54,727 bases of DNA from an uncultured Nitrospira sp. (GTDB lineage Bacteria > Nitrospirota > Nitrospiria > Nitrospirales > Nitrospiraceae), in the NCBI GenBank assembly GCA_902500755.1, contig CABVRV010000016.1, forward strand, positions 1 through 54,727, given 5' to 3'. The position numbers and the translations under genes were made by a program. The notes beneath the pieces are model-generated. The model was not told the DNA's origin. It worked only from the letters and a program-made list of their open reading frames with translations, and searched no databases. This document shows positions 24,537 to 33,606 of this stretch, piece after piece; the stretch's first letter is position 1, and each line of letters begins with the position of its first letter.

Positions 24537-25070
24537 AGCACGGGATAGAGCACATCTCAGACAATCCTCTCTGACGACCAACTTAGGGCATTCGCTGGTC
24601 TATGCTTCGGCGTTTTCCGTCCTGACATCAAACGACCTACTGTCTAGCCTCCGATTTGCACTGATCTTTCCAGTGACGTTCACGCGGTAGCCGTTTCTCG
24701 CCAAGAAGAGCCACTCGGCTGAGAGCATTCAAAAAATATAGGCCGCGAGGTGACGTCTTGCTTGTTCCAGGTGACGCCCTGGATCCATCTGTACGTGAAA
24801 ACCGGTGACTTCTAACTCGGCCGGACACGATTCACGGAGACATTCGGAAGAGTATCTGTTTCAGGTGGTGAAACTCAGAATGGCCTCGTAATTATGGGGA
24901 GAGTTGTTATCAAGAAGCACGACTCCCCTCCGAGCGCTGCGAGCGAAGCGTTTCGTTTCCAACGATCTTCTTCTATCAAGACTTTCATGGCTCACTCCCT
25001 GTGAGAAACATGTCATTTATGACGATCGCGCTGGGTGTCCATCTGAACGCCCAGCGCCTCGCTGAAAATA
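24537..25070. other. Intergenic region between convergent genes
   Basis: 534 bases between ybgC and the icd tail gene. I see no credible ORF. GGGGAG...CTCCCC (24896-24929) and GCGCTGGGTG/CGCCCAGCGC (25028-25057) can form stems and could terminate the two converging transcripts, but neither has a good T run. Confidence 0.4.
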
Positions 25071-25421
25071 TCAGTAGGCCTTGCTGAATCCGGCCTCGCC
25101 GTCGTAGTTCCACAGCTTCTGAGCGGCAGACCACCACCACCCCTTCTTGGTCAGGGCGTCCAGGAACGTATTAATGTCTGCATCCTGCACATCCTTAGTG
25201 GCCATGAACCGGCAACGGTACCAATTGACCTGCAGCAGATCGGGGCTCACGAAGCCCGGCCAGACCTTCGTACCTCGGTTCGAGATGAATTCACATTTGA
25301 ATGGTCCGATGTCGTCGAACTTCGGAATGCCCTTGTCGGTGATAATGTACATATCGACTCCGACGAGCTTGATCTCTCTTTTCTGCTTGGTCGCCTTGGC
25401 GATTTCTGTAAATGTTGGCAT
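25071..25421 (-). CDS. Separate C-terminal domain of Thermus-type isocitrate dehydrogenase
   Basis: 116 residues. It matches, by my memory of the sequence, the extra C-terminal domain of Thermus thermophilus isocitrate dehydrogenase. Shared features are KLVGVDMYI, EFISNRGTKVWP, NWYRCRFMAT and KLWNYDGEAGFSKAY, in the same order and spacing as VGVDVF, ISNRGTQVYP, YRCRF and FDGEPGFTKA. In Thermus this domain is fused to the catalytic part and makes extra subunit contacts. Here it is its own gene, 35 bases after the catalytic gene, with its own start and GAAGGAGAT ribosome site. The pair probably forms a two-subunit enzyme. No frameshift joins them: the catalytic gene ends properly. Confidence 0.82.
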   Translation of the reverse strand: MPTFTEIAKATKQKREIKLVGVDMYIITDKGIPKFDDIGPFKCEFISNRGTKVWPGFVSPDLLQVNWYRCRFMATKDVQDADINTFLDALTKKGWWWSAAQKLWNYDGEAGFSKAY

Positions 25422-25456
25422 GGAATATCTCCTTCTTCAGTCTATGTCCTCAGATC

Positions 25457-26473
25457 TCAGGCGTTCGCATGCATCTTGTCCACAATCGCTTGTGCATACT
25501 CGTCTGTTTTTGCTGTCCCACCGACGTCGTATGTCACATGTTTTCGCTCGTCGAGTACGGCGAACATGGCTTTCTCGATCCGGGCCGCGGCGGCTTCTTC
25601 TTTGAGCCATCGGAGCATCATGATGCCAGAGACCAGCACGGCCGAAGGATTGACCTTTTTCATACCGGCGTACTTCGGCGCTGAGCCGTGAACGGCTTCG
25701 AAGATTGCGCAGCCGTCACCGACATTGGCGCCCGGGGCGAAGCCAAGGCCGCCTACCAGTCCGGCGCAGAGATCCGTGAGAATGTCGCCGTACAGATTGG
25801 GGAGCACTAAGCAGTCGAATTGCGCCGGATTTCTCACCAGCTGCATGCAGCAGTTATCCACGATAATGTCGCCGGACTCGATATCGGGATACTTCTTGGC
25901 GACCTCCTTGAAGGCATCGAGAAAAAGGCCGTCGGTCATCTTCATGATATTGGCCTTGTGGACGCAATAGATCTTCTTGCGCCCGTTGGCCTTGGCCCAT
26001 TTAAAGGCGAAATCGGCGATTCGGTAGGAGCCCGGCCAAGTAATCACTTTAAGACATTGCGCCACTTCATCAGAAACCATGTGTTCGATGGCTGCGTACG
26101 AGTCTTCGGTGTTCTCACGGAAATTGATGATGTCGATCTTGTCCCAGGGCCGTTTGAGCACCGGGATGAGTTTGGCGGGCCGCACATTCGCGTAGAGATC
26201 AAAGACTTTACGGAGGGTCACATTGGCGCTCTTGTGTCCAGTGCCGATCGGCGTCGTTGTCGGCCCCTTGAGCGCCACTCTATTCTTCGCGATGTTCTGA
26301 ATCGTTTTGTCCGGCAGAAGAGTGCCGTACTTTTCGAGACAGTCGAGCCCAATGTCCTCATAATCCCATTTAATATTGACACCGCTTGCATCGATGACTA
26401 ACCGCACGGCTTCGCAAATTTCCGGGCCGGTGCCTTCTCCCGGTAACATCGTCACGACATGCTGTGTACTCAT
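25457..26473 (-). CDS. icd: Isocitrate dehydrogenase, catalytic subunit
   Basis: 338 residues of the beta-decarboxylating dehydrogenase family. It converts isocitrate to 2-oxoglutarate and CO2, or the reverse if the organism runs the reductive TCA cycle. N-terminus VVTMLPGEGTGPEICEAV, substrate loop KGPTTTPIGTGHKSANVTLRK, Arg residues in NVRPAK and NFRENTEDSYAA, catalytic Lys in KANIMKMTDGLF, metal Asp residues in DNCCMQLV and LYGDILTDLCAG, and FEAVHGSAPKYAG. It lacks the C-terminal domain of the Thermus enzyme; that is encoded by the next gene. Coenzyme choice cannot be read safely. Start ATG at 26473 with AAGGGAGG. A sigma-54 promoter lies 64 bases upstream. Confidence 0.92.
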   Translation of the reverse strand: MSTQHVVTMLPGEGTGPEICEAVRLVIDASGVNIKWDYEDIGLDCLEKYGTLLPDKTIQNIAKNRVALKGPTTTPIGTGHKSANVTLRKVFDLYANVRPAKLIPVLKRPWDKIDIINFRENTEDSYAAIEHMVSDEVAQCLKVITWPGSYRIADFAFKWAKANGRKKIYCVHKANIMKMTDGLFLDAFKEVAKKYPDIESGDIIVDNCCMQLVRNPAQFDCLVLPNLYGDILTDLCAGLVGGLGFAPGANVGDGCAIFEAVHGSAPKYAGMKKVNPSAVLVSGIMMLRWLKEEAAAARIEKAMFAVLDERKHVTYDVGGTAKTDEYAQAIVDKMHANA

Positions 26474-26536
26474 TGAAGAGCCTCCCTTAAGCAGCAAGGG
26501 CAATCGGACCATCCGCTCCCTCGGTTTGGTGCTAAA

Positions 26537-26552
26537 TGCAAATCAGAGTCCA
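26537..26552 (-). promoter_or_regulatory. Sigma-54 promoter of icd
   Basis: On the minus strand TGGACTCTGATTTGCA has the -24 GG and -12 GC exactly ten bases apart, with TGG and TTGCA matching consensus. It is 64 bases upstream of the icd ATG and about 115 bases downstream of a palindromic enhancer pair. Confidence 0.68.
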
Positions 26553-26667
26553 GACTGTTTGAGGCCTGCACGACGAGCACGCAACCAGTAGCATTCAAAA
26601 AATGCGCGGAAAATAGCGACCAAAGAATTTCGGCGAAGAAGTGCGTTTCTCAACGTGGTGAAATGCT

Positions 26668-26714
26668 CGTGCATCAGCGCACGGGATGCACGGTGGCTTG
26701 TGCATCAATGCTCG
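26668..26714. promoter_or_regulatory. Tandem enhancer sites for the icd sigma-54 promoter
   Basis: CGTGC-ATCAGC-GCACG (26668-26683) is a perfect palindrome of form CGTGC-N6-GCACG. A weaker copy, TGTGC-ATCAAT-GCTCG (26699-26714), has its centre 31 bases away, three helical turns. The same palindrome occurs upstream of the SulP gene. Probable binding sites for an NtrC-family activator, most likely the one encoded at 30207-31610. Confidence 0.62.
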
Positions 26715-26791
26715 ACTACGGCGTTAGCAACTCTAGAGACTGTCTGGAGATCGGTTCAGAAGCGTGGAGTCGAGTGAGGGTATTTCGCTCT

Positions 26792-27199
26792 CTAATGGGG
26801 ACGAACCAAGAGCACCGATGCATCGACCTTGGCGATCAACTGTTCAGCGACGGAACCCATCACCCATCGTTCCAACCCTTGCCGATGTGAGCTTCCTACC
26901 ACCACAAGGTCGGCACCCCATTCGTTCGCGGCGTTCGCGATGGTTTCAGCGATTCCATTCAGGCCATAGACGGCATCGGCGTGTAAGACGCGGGTTTCTG
27001 TGTCTACTCCGTCACCGACAGCAGACTTAGCCTGTGCCAACAGCTTGAGACCGGCTTCCTGATCAGTATCCTCTGAATCCGAGGCGGCATAGACGATGCG
27101 CAACGTGGCCTGGCGGGACACGGCGATGCGCTTCGCTTCCATCAACCCTTTCATTGAAATTTCGCTGCCATCAACCGCCACCATGATTTTCTTGAACAT
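26792..27199 (-). CDS. Universal stress protein UspA family
   Basis: 135 residues, a single Usp domain. MFKKIMVAVDGSEISMKGLMEA is the N-terminal strand-loop; ADLVVVGSSHRQGLERWVMGSVAEQLI contains the G-X2-G-X9-G-S/T ATP-binding pattern. ASVLLVRPH ends it. ATP-binding type, cytosolic stress or metabolic sensor. The ATG follows AGAAGGTGTATCGTT. It is between icd and the SulP gene and could belong to either regulon. Confidence 0.93.
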   Translation of the reverse strand: MFKKIMVAVDGSEISMKGLMEAKRIAVSRQATLRIVYAASDSEDTDQEAGLKLLAQAKSAVGDGVDTETRVLHADAVYGLNGIAETIANAANEWGADLVVVGSSHRQGLERWVMGSVAEQLIAKVDASVLLVRPH

Positions 27200-27300
27200 A
27201 ACGATACACCTTCTTAGAGTGCGATGTGTTATTGAAGGACGCGGATATCCATCGTCCTTTCTACAAGACGATACCGCGTGACCAGCATATGCCAGGGTGG

Positions 27301-28674
27301 TTAGGTGATATCCCCGCTGCCGCTCTTTTTGAGGTCATCGATGTATCTCCTGATAATATCCCGTCCGGGCATTTTATCAAGATTCGCATACATCATGTAG
27401 TGCACACCACCATGCACGGCCAGGGCAATCAGCAAGCCCTCAAAAATGCCCACCTTGAAGACCAGCACACCACACAAAATAGCCAGAATCATGGCATAGG
27501 GGCCATGATGGGTCACATGGATGAGACCCTCGATCATCTTCCAACCCGTGAAAATCATGATCGCGGCCAATGCAAACTTCGGAAGATATTCCAGCGCGTG
27601 CGTATTGAAGGTAAAGAAGGTCACCACACACCCGATGATGAGGACGGAAAATTTGGTATAGGCGCCGGCTAAGCGATTGGTGGTGCTCTTGGCCAATCCA
27701 TCCAGATTGGTCATGCCGCCGAAGAAGCTGGAGCCCATATTGGCGATCCAGATGGCCAGCAGGCTGTTGTTGCTGTTGCACTTGCGCTTGAGCGGGTCGA
27801 TCTTTTCAATCGCGGCATTGCTCATCACCTGTTCGATCACATCAATCATCGCCAGCATCACCGCAAAGACCAGCATCGCGAGAACGGTTAAGGGACTGTC
27901 GAAGTGCGGGATCGGCAGCGCGAGCTTGAGTTCCGTATCTTCCATCGACAACATGGGGACAGAGACGAATTGGGCCAGGATCGTTCCGGCGGCGATCAGT
28001 GCGAAATAGGGAACAGCAGGCTGTGTCTTCTTGAACTTGAGGAAGAGATAGACGAAGACGCCGTACCCGACCATGGAAATCAGGATCATTTTGATACGTG
28101 CGATGTTCAAGAACGAATCGGCGTCTTCCATGCCTGGAGGGAGCTCATAGGTGAAGGCAAGAAACTTGAGCGCGATCTTCAGCCCGACGCCGGCCAAGAG
28201 CCCTTCAACGAGGTAGACCGGCACGGCGACCAAAATATAGCGCTGCCAATTGAATCGCCAGATGATGGCTTGGATGGTCGCCGTCAGGAAAATCGCGAAG
28301 GCCATATTTTCTAGGCCAAAGCTGGCCACGCCCACGGCCAATACCGGTGCCAGACCCGCCGCGATTCCTGGACAGCCGATGTAGTTGCCGGGCTTGAACC
28401 AGGCATTGATCCAACCGACCAAACAGGCAAACGCAACCGTAGCCAACCCGACTTTGATCGGATACTCGGACATCATGGCGATGCCTACCGTCAAGGGGAT
28501 CGCCATCGACCCGGCGATCAGTCCGGCGGCGATATCGCGCCCCGCATATTGGGCCTGGAATGCGGCTGATCCAGGTAGGGTCACCGGCTCCGATATGACA
28601 GGTTGATCACTCCCTCTTTCTCTAAGTTCATCTTCTTGTGACTCTACATTTATTTTTGCTTCGTGAGTTATCAT
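27301..28674 (-). CDS. SulP-family anion transporter without STAS domain
   Basis: About 457 residues, ten to fourteen membrane helices. GRDIAAGLIAGSMAIPLTVGIAMMSEYP is the SulP start; LAMIDVIEQVMSNAAIEKIDP and SFFGGMTNLDGLAKSTTNRLAGAYTK are the conserved second half. SulP proteins carry sulfate, bicarbonate or other anions; the cytosolic STAS domain usually at the C-terminus is missing, which is unusual. A soluble Glu-rich N-terminus precedes the membrane part. Start ATG at 28674. A sigma-54 promoter lies 50 bases upstream. With CysD next door, sulfate is a candidate substrate; bicarbonate is the alternative given the link to icd. Confidence 0.87.
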   Translation of the reverse strand: MITHEAKINVESQEDELRERGSDQPVISEPVTLPGSAAFQAQYAGRDIAAGLIAGSMAIPLTVGIAMMSEYPIKVGLATVAFACLVGWINAWFKPGNYIGCPGIAAGLAPVLAVGVASFGLENMAFAIFLTATIQAIIWRFNWQRYILVAVPVYLVEGLLAGVGLKIALKFLAFTYELPPGMEDADSFLNIARIKMILISMVGYGVFVYLFLKFKKTQPAVPYFALIAAGTILAQFVSVPMLSMEDTELKLALPIPHFDSPLTVLAMLVFAVMLAMIDVIEQVMSNAAIEKIDPLKRKCNSNNSLLAIWIANMGSSFFGGMTNLDGLAKSTTNRLAGAYTKFSVLIIGCVVTFFTFNTHALEYLPKFALAAIMIFTGWKMIEGLIHVTHHGPYAMILAILCGVLVFKVGIFEGLLIALAVHGGVHYMMYANLDKMPGRDIIRRYIDDLKKSGSGDIT

Positions 28675-28723
28675 CGGTCGTATCTCAACATTGTTAGAAC
28701 TGATCGATTTGGTGACAAAGAAC

Positions 28724-28739
28724 AGCAAGAAGAGGGCCG
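28724..28739 (-). promoter_or_regulatory. Sigma-54 promoter of the SulP gene
   Basis: On the minus strand CGGCCCTCTTCTTGCT has GG (-24) and GC (-12) ten bases apart, and TTGCT is consensus. It lies 50 bases upstream of the SulP ATG. Confidence 0.68.
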
Positions 28740-28823
28740 CGCATTCTGCTTAAGGCCTTATCAATCAAAACGGCAGGGTTAATAGAAAATGGACGGGTGG
28801 TTCATAATAGATTTAAAAGACTG

Positions 28824-28858
28824 AGTGCAGTTGCGCACACTCGTGCATCTATGCACGA
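28824..28858. promoter_or_regulatory. Enhancer-like palindromes upstream of the SulP gene
   Basis: TCGTGCAT-CT-ATGCACGA (28841-28858) is a perfect palindrome containing CGTGC-N6-GCACG, as found upstream of icd. A weaker copy, AGTGC-AGTTGC-GCACA, is at 28824-28839. They are about 100 bases upstream of the -24/-12 promoter, the usual position for sigma-54 activators. Confidence 0.65.
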
Positions 28859-28914
28859 ATCAGGAACTCCATACCGCAGGTCCTATAGGAACTCCATGAT
28901 GCAGAATGGCTGGC

Positions 28915-29712
28915 TTACATATGCCCAAGCTTGCGAAGCGTCTCCATCCCACGGCCCTCATCCTGAGCGCGACCACTTCGCTCTGCGATGGTGGTCACGC
29001 GGAGTTCGGAAATGATTTGAGGAATCGTGGAGGCGCATGACGAGACGGCACCGGTGCATGGTACGCATCCCAGACTCCGATACCGCATGCCGTTGCCTTT
29101 ATCAAAATAGAGCGTGGGAAGGGGAATCTGTTCGAGATCAAGATATTCCCAGATATTCAGCTCCGTCCAATCCAAGAGGGGATGGACACGAATATGGGAG
29201 CCGGCTGGGAACGCCGTATTGAATTGGTCCCAGAGCTCCGGAGGCTGATCCCGGAAATCCCATTCGCCATGCTTGTCGCGCAGTGAAAAGTACCGTTCCT
29301 TGGCACGGGTCCCTTCCTCATCGGCCCGAATTCCGAGAATAATGGCAGTCCATTTGTGTTTTGCGATGGTGTGTTTCAAGGCATCGATTTTCATCGCCGT
29401 ACAGCAGGTGACACGTCCCTGCTGCGGTCCCATACCGCCTGCCAGTGCCTCCGCGTTCTGTCCCACAACAAGATCGAGGCGCCATTCTCGACAGAGCAGA
29501 TCCCGGTACTCGATCAGTTCAGGCATTTCGTACCCGGTATCGATATGAACCAACGGAAACGGCACATGCCCGAAGAAGGCTTTCCTTGCGAGCCACAACA
29601 GCACGGTGGAATCCTTTCCCATGGACCAGAGCATCGCCAAATCATCGAAATGCTTGTAGGCCTCACGCAGAATGTAAACACTCTGATCTTCGAGAGCGCG
29701 AAGATGCTTCAT
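28915..29712 (-). CDS. cysD: Sulfate adenylyltransferase small subunit
   Basis: 265 residues of the PAPS-reductase/CysD PP-loop family. [21 protein letters not shown] is the ATP-pyrophosphatase motif; [19 protein letters not shown] and the C-terminal [40 protein letters not shown] match CysD. CysD makes adenylyl sulfate with the GTPase CysN, but no cysN is adjacent on either side. It is slightly shorter than E. coli CysD. Start ATG at 29712; further upstream sequence in frame has no family similarity. Neighbouring SulP and regulator genes suggest a sulfur-assimilation locus. Confidence 0.88.
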   Translation of the reverse strand: MKHLRALEDQSVYILREAYKHFDDLAMLWSMGKDSTVLLWLARKAFFGHVPFPLVHIDTGYEMPELIEYRDLLCREWRLDLVVGQNAEALAGGMGPQQGRVTCCTAMKIDALKHTIAKHKWTAIILGIRADEEGTRAKERYFSLRDKHGEWDFRDQPPELWDQFNTAFPAGSHIRVHPLLDWTELNIWEYLDLEQIPLPTLYFDKGNGMRYRSLGCVPCTGAVSSCASTIPQIISELRVTTIAERSGRAQDEGRGMETLRKLGHM

Positions 29713-30206
29713 AGCCGTTCCGCTGTCTCTAGCCTGTGACGAGGCAAACTGATTTGGTCGAAGCGAACACTGCGAGTCCGACAAGTTGAACTTGCGGTGC
29801 GAGTCGGTTGTGAAGATGTTTGACAGTTGCGGGAACCACGACGCGCCCGCATAAGAGACAGCACAGTGCGTAGAAAATCTAGCCTTGGTGCCGACCACGT
29901 CACTATACGATTCCTCCTGTATATAGCTGACACAACCAAGGTAGTTCGGCACTCTCCCTCAGCTTAAGGCAGCCACTTCATGCGAGTGACCTATGCAATG
30001 AGCGATCCAGTATCTGTATCCATGGAAAGTCCAATGAAAGGTCCAAAACTAGATGTCGAAAGGCTGAGCGGAATACTTATGACCGTGCACATGTGTATAA
30101 GCGCACCACGTGCTGTGCGTCCCCGCTCATCTACGGGGTGTTATCGATCAAGGCGGGAGCATAAGCGAGGCAGGTGCCGTCGAGGAGACTTGTAGCTAAA
30201 GTTCCA
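29713..30206. other. Intergenic region upstream of cysD
   Basis: 494 bases. No credible ORF. GTGC/GCAC-rich sequence near 30084-30118 (CGTGCAC...GCGCACCACGTGC) recalls the CGTGC-N6-GCACG palindromes but lacks their spacing. I found no convincing -24/-12 promoter for cysD. Confidence 0.4.
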
Positions 30207-31610
30207 CTATGAGTCCGGCTTGCGTCTGCGATCGAGCTTCCATCGCGTGATCCCGAGATACTTGGCGGCAAGTGACTTGTTTCCTTCGGAACGTCTTAGA
30301 ACTTCGTTGATGATGCGACCTTCAAGTTCAGGCAACGACTCGCCGAGACGGAACGCGATGTGGATCTGGGTGGGATCCACTCTGTCTGAGGAAATGGAAG
30401 TAGAAAGGGCGGATTCGCTATCTGACTGTAAATGAGCGCCTCGCATGTCGGAGGGGAAATGCATCGACTCAAGCGTATCGTCCGGACAGAAAAGAACCGC
30501 CCGTTCCATGAGATTGCTGAGCTCGCGCACATTCCCGGGGAAATGGTACCGCAACAGAGCGGCGCGCGCGCTGTCTCCTAAATGACGAACTGGTTTTCTC
30601 AGGGAAAGAGCCGACCGGGCTAAAAATTGCTCGGCTAAGGGCATGATGTCGTCGTGCCGCTCCCGCAGTGGCGGAATCATGAGGGTCACCACGTTCAGTC
30701 TGAAGTAGAGATCCTCGCGAAACTCGCCTTTGGCAACCGCATCTTTCAGATTGCGGTTCGTCGCAGCCATAAAACGAACATCCAACGGATTCGTTGTCGA
30801 TCCGCCTAGCCGACGAAACGCACGTTCCTCGATGACTCGGAGCAGCTTGGCTTGCAAAGGGAGCGGAAGATCTCCAATCTCATCAAAGAGAACGGTTCCC
30901 CCCTCTGCCAGTTCCATCAATCCGGCCTTGCGGCCCGACGCTCCGGTGAATGAGCCTTTTTCGTGCCCGAACAGTTCGCTTTCAAAGAGTTCTCGTGGAA
31001 TCGCCGGGCAGTCGACCTCGATGTAAGGCTTATCAGCTCGGGCGCCGTTATAGTGAATCACGCGGCCAATATATTGCTTGCCAGTGCCGGTTTCGCCTTG
31101 GAGTAATACGGTCACACGGTCGTTCTTGGCAAGTTCGCGGACCAGGCTCATGAAGGACTGCGTTGCAGAGCTCTTGGCGATGACGCGGCCGAACGCGTAA
31201 CGCTCTGCATCTTGCCCGCTCTGCAAATGAACCTGGCGCTGTAATATGAGCAGCTGCGTGGCCCGGCTCAGCGCGTGCTGCAGGTCTTCCATATCGATAG
31301 ATTTGGCGACAAAGTCGAACGCACCGAGCCTCGTCGCGTCGACTGCATCCTTCACCGTGCCCCTGGCGGTCAACAGAATGACAAGCAAATTAGGCGAAGA
31401 CTGCTTGACGCGTTCGAGCACATCCAAGCCGGATAGGTTCGGCATCACGAGATCCAATACCAGAATATCCGGTTCAACCGACTTCAGGAGGGTCAAACAT
31501 TCTTCTCCGGACCCTGCCGTCTGTACTGCATATCCTTGATCAGCGAGGCGCAGGGCAAATGCCTCGCGGACCGACGCTTCATCTTCCACCAACAAGAGTT
31601 GCCAGGTCAT
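30207..31610 (-). CDS. NtrC-family sigma-54-dependent response regulator
   Basis: 467 residues. Receiver domain (LLVEDEASVREAF; phospho-acceptor Asp in ILVLDLVMPNLSG; Lys in VAKSID), AAA+ domain with Walker A GETGTGKQ, the sigma-54 contact loop GSFTGA (the usual GAFTGA with Ser for Ala), Walker B GGTVLFDEIGDLP, and LRERHDDIMPLAEQFL. The C-terminal Fis-type helix-turn-helix ends EGNKSLAAKYLGITRWKLDRR. It should open sigma-54 promoters; two such promoters with a shared palindrome occur just downstream on the same strand. The sensor kinase gene ends one base upstream. Confidence 0.93.
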   Translation of the reverse strand: MTWQLLLVEDEASVREAFALRLADQGYAVQTAGSGEECLTLLKSVEPDILVLDLVMPNLSGLDVLERVKQSSPNLLVILLTARGTVKDAVDATRLGAFDFVAKSIDMEDLQHALSRATQLLILQRQVHLQSGQDAERYAFGRVIAKSSATQSFMSLVRELAKNDRVTVLLQGETGTGKQYIGRVIHYNGARADKPYIEVDCPAIPRELFESELFGHEKGSFTGASGRKAGLMELAEGGTVLFDEIGDLPLPLQAKLLRVIEERAFRRLGGSTTNPLDVRFMAATNRNLKDAVAKGEFREDLYFRLNVVTLMIPPLRERHDDIMPLAEQFLARSALSLRKPVRHLGDSARAALLRYHFPGNVRELSNLMERAVLFCPDDTLESMHFPSDMRGAHLQSDSESALSTSISSDRVDPTQIHIAFRLGESLPELEGRIINEVLRRSEGNKSLAAKYLGITRWKLDRRRKPDS

Positions 31611-31611
31611 G

Positions 31612-33606
31612 CTATGTATCCCGCTTCAAGGGCAGCCACACTTCGACCAGCGCTCCATTTCCTGGAGGGCTGCTGATCGCCAATTGTCCACCATGTCGGT
31701 CGACGATGTCATGCGTGATTGTCAAACCAAGGCCGACTCCCTTGGCCTTCCCATTTGTGAAAAACGGCTCGAAAATTCGCTGGAGGTCTTCGGGCTCGAT
31801 CCCTTTACCCGTATCGGAAAATGTCACGGAGATGCCCGGACCGTGTTTTGCCACAAGTGCAATTCTGATCGTCAACTCTCCTCCGGTCGGCATGGCATCG
31901 ATCGCATTCATCGAGATATTGAGAAACGCCTGCTGCAAATGGGCACGGGAGGCTTCGACCATAAGAACCTCGGGAATGATCTTTTTCACGGCAATTCGGT
32001 GTTTGCGAAGGTTCGGCCTCAGTAGCGTCAACATGTCCTCGATCAGAGATGGGAGGTCGCAAGACTGGAGATCGAACGGGCGGGGTCGCAGCTGGCCTAA
32101 ATGCGATTCCAACAACTCGTCGATGCGGGCTGCTTCCCTTGCAATCAGCGCGCAACGGTCTCTGGCGGTGCGCGGCAACTCGTCTTGTTCTGCGAGGTGG
32201 GTTGCCAGACTTCCAAGGCCGATTAACGGATTGCGGACTTCGTGCAGAATACCGCCGGCCAGTTGTCCGGCCAGTTTTACCTGTTCGGCGTGGCGCAACG
32301 CTTCCAGCATCTGTTCTCGCTCGCTGAGGTCTGTCAGAATCGCCAAATAGAATTGCGTGGTCCCGTCGCGATCCTTGACGGGGCTGACACTTTCCCAGAC
32401 CAAAAATTCCGATCCGTCTTTTCTTCGATTAACGAAACGATCGACAAATGCCAATCCCGAGTGGATAACCTGCCAGAGTCGTTCGTAGAATTCCGGTGGA
32501 TGCTTGCCGGACTTCAAGATCGACGGCCGTCGGCCGAGTGCTTCGTCCCGGGTCCATCCTGTCATGCGCTCCAATGCCGGGTTCCATTCCAAGATGCGGC
32601 CTTCGGTGTCGGTCAGTATGATCCCGTCCTGCGCGGACATGAACAATCGATGATAAAGATCTCGCTGTGTATCGGCGCGACGCCGTCGTTCCAGCACCGT
32701 CGCCACGGTATTGGCAACCGTGCAGAGGAACTCGAGTTCCTTGATTGTGAAATCACGAACCGATTTGGAATGAGCGGTCATCGCTCCATAGACGCGGTCC
32801 TCTACCAGCATCGGTACACACATGCCTGCGATGCCGCCATGCTCGGTTAAGAGCTTTGACGGTGTAAAGCGGGTTTCCTTTCGCAAGTCTCGTACGACCA
32901 CCGGCAGCCGTTCGCGGATCGCATAGCCCGCCTGCGAATGGGTTCCACCCTCAATCGTGAGTCTTCCGATGAGTCCTGGTTCAAGGCCGATGCCTGCGAC
33001 TACAGCAAGGTGATCGTCTGATTCCCGTTGCACGAGAATCTTGCAGAGTTCGACATCGAGGGCTTCTGCGGTATGTTTCACGGCTTCACCCATCAACTCT
33101 TGCGCGGGCGCATCACTGACGGCCAGCGTGCCGATGCGGGCGAGAACGGATTGAAACCTGGCGATTTGGGAGGCTTCCTGTGTGAGAATCACGCGTTCGG
33201 TGACATTTTGAAGCACAAGCAGAACTCCGGTGGCGCCGTGATAGGGCACGACGTTGAGGCGGCATTCATAGATCAGCGGATGCCCATGCCGATCGGTGAG
33301 CCGGTAGGTTTTCGTCCGGCTGGCGCCAAGCGGTTGGGCATGCCAGGCCTTGGCATCGGCGAACAATCTGGTGCGGAGCGAGTCCCCTCTGTCATGGGAA
33401 CCATGGACTTGGTCCTCAGGGTTGCTACCTGATGCAGCTTCGCTCAATTCTCCGAATTGGGCATTTTCGAAGATCAGGAGGCCTTTGGACACAAAACATA
33501 GGCCGCTTTCGATGCAGTCGCTTAGCCATGCGAGGACTTCCGCAGCGGCCACCTCCGATTGGGCCTGGACCGGTGACTTGGAACGGGCGTGTTTGTCTGC
33601 GGCCAT
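31612..33606 (-). CDS. Sensor histidine kinase (PAS-GAF-PAS-HisKA-HATPase)
   Basis: 664 residues, soluble, no membrane segments. A PAS-like domain (about 20-140), a GAF domain (about 150-315) and a second PAS (about 325-440) precede HisKA with GGILHEVRNPLIGLG (His acceptor) and an NtrB-like ATPase: ISMNAIDAMPTGG (N box), FSDTGKGIEPEDLQRIFEPFFT (G1/F), KGVGLGLTITHDIVDRHGG (G2). Domain style is like NtrB/ZraS partners of sigma-54 regulators. One base separates it from the regulator start, so the two form an operon. GAF domain hints at a small cytosolic ligand. Confidence 0.93.
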   Translation of the reverse strand: MAADKHARSKSPVQAQSEVAAAEVLAWLSDCIESGLCFVSKGLLIFENAQFGELSEAASGSNPEDQVHGSHDRGDSLRTRLFADAKAWHAQPLGASRTKTYRLTDRHGHPLIYECRLNVVPYHGATGVLLVLQNVTERVILTQEASQIARFQSVLARIGTLAVSDAPAQELMGEAVKHTAEALDVELCKILVQRESDDHLAVVAGIGLEPGLIGRLTIEGGTHSQAGYAIRERLPVVVRDLRKETRFTPSKLLTEHGGIAGMCVPMLVEDRVYGAMTAHSKSVRDFTIKELEFLCTVANTVATVLERRRRADTQRDLYHRLFMSAQDGIILTDTEGRILEWNPALERMTGWTRDEALGRRPSILKSGKHPPEFYERLWQVIHSGLAFVDRFVNRRKDGSEFLVWESVSPVKDRDGTTQFYLAILTDLSEREQMLEALRHAEQVKLAGQLAGGILHEVRNPLIGLGSLATHLAEQDELPRTARDRCALIAREAARIDELLESHLGQLRPRPFDLQSCDLPSLIEDMLTLLRPNLRKHRIAVKKIIPEVLMVEASRAHLQQAFLNISMNAIDAMPTGGELTIRIALVAKHGPGISVTFSDTGKGIEPEDLQRIFEPFFTNGKAKGVGLGLTITHDIVDRHGGQLAISSPPGNGALVEVWLPLKRDT

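Noticed and set aside
25028-25057. GCGCTGGGTG...CGCCCAGCGC as a terminator of the icd tail gene
   Set aside because: Good stem, but no T run on either strand; kept only as a possible structure.
24724-26603. Shared AGCATTCAAAAAAT at 24724-24737 and 26590-26603
   Set aside because: Fourteen bases only, no flanking similarity or palindrome; likely chance in AT-richer intergenic DNA.
30084-30118. GTGC/GCAC-rich stretch as an enhancer for cysD
   Set aside because: Lacks the N6 spacing of the two good sites and no -24/-12 promoter follows.
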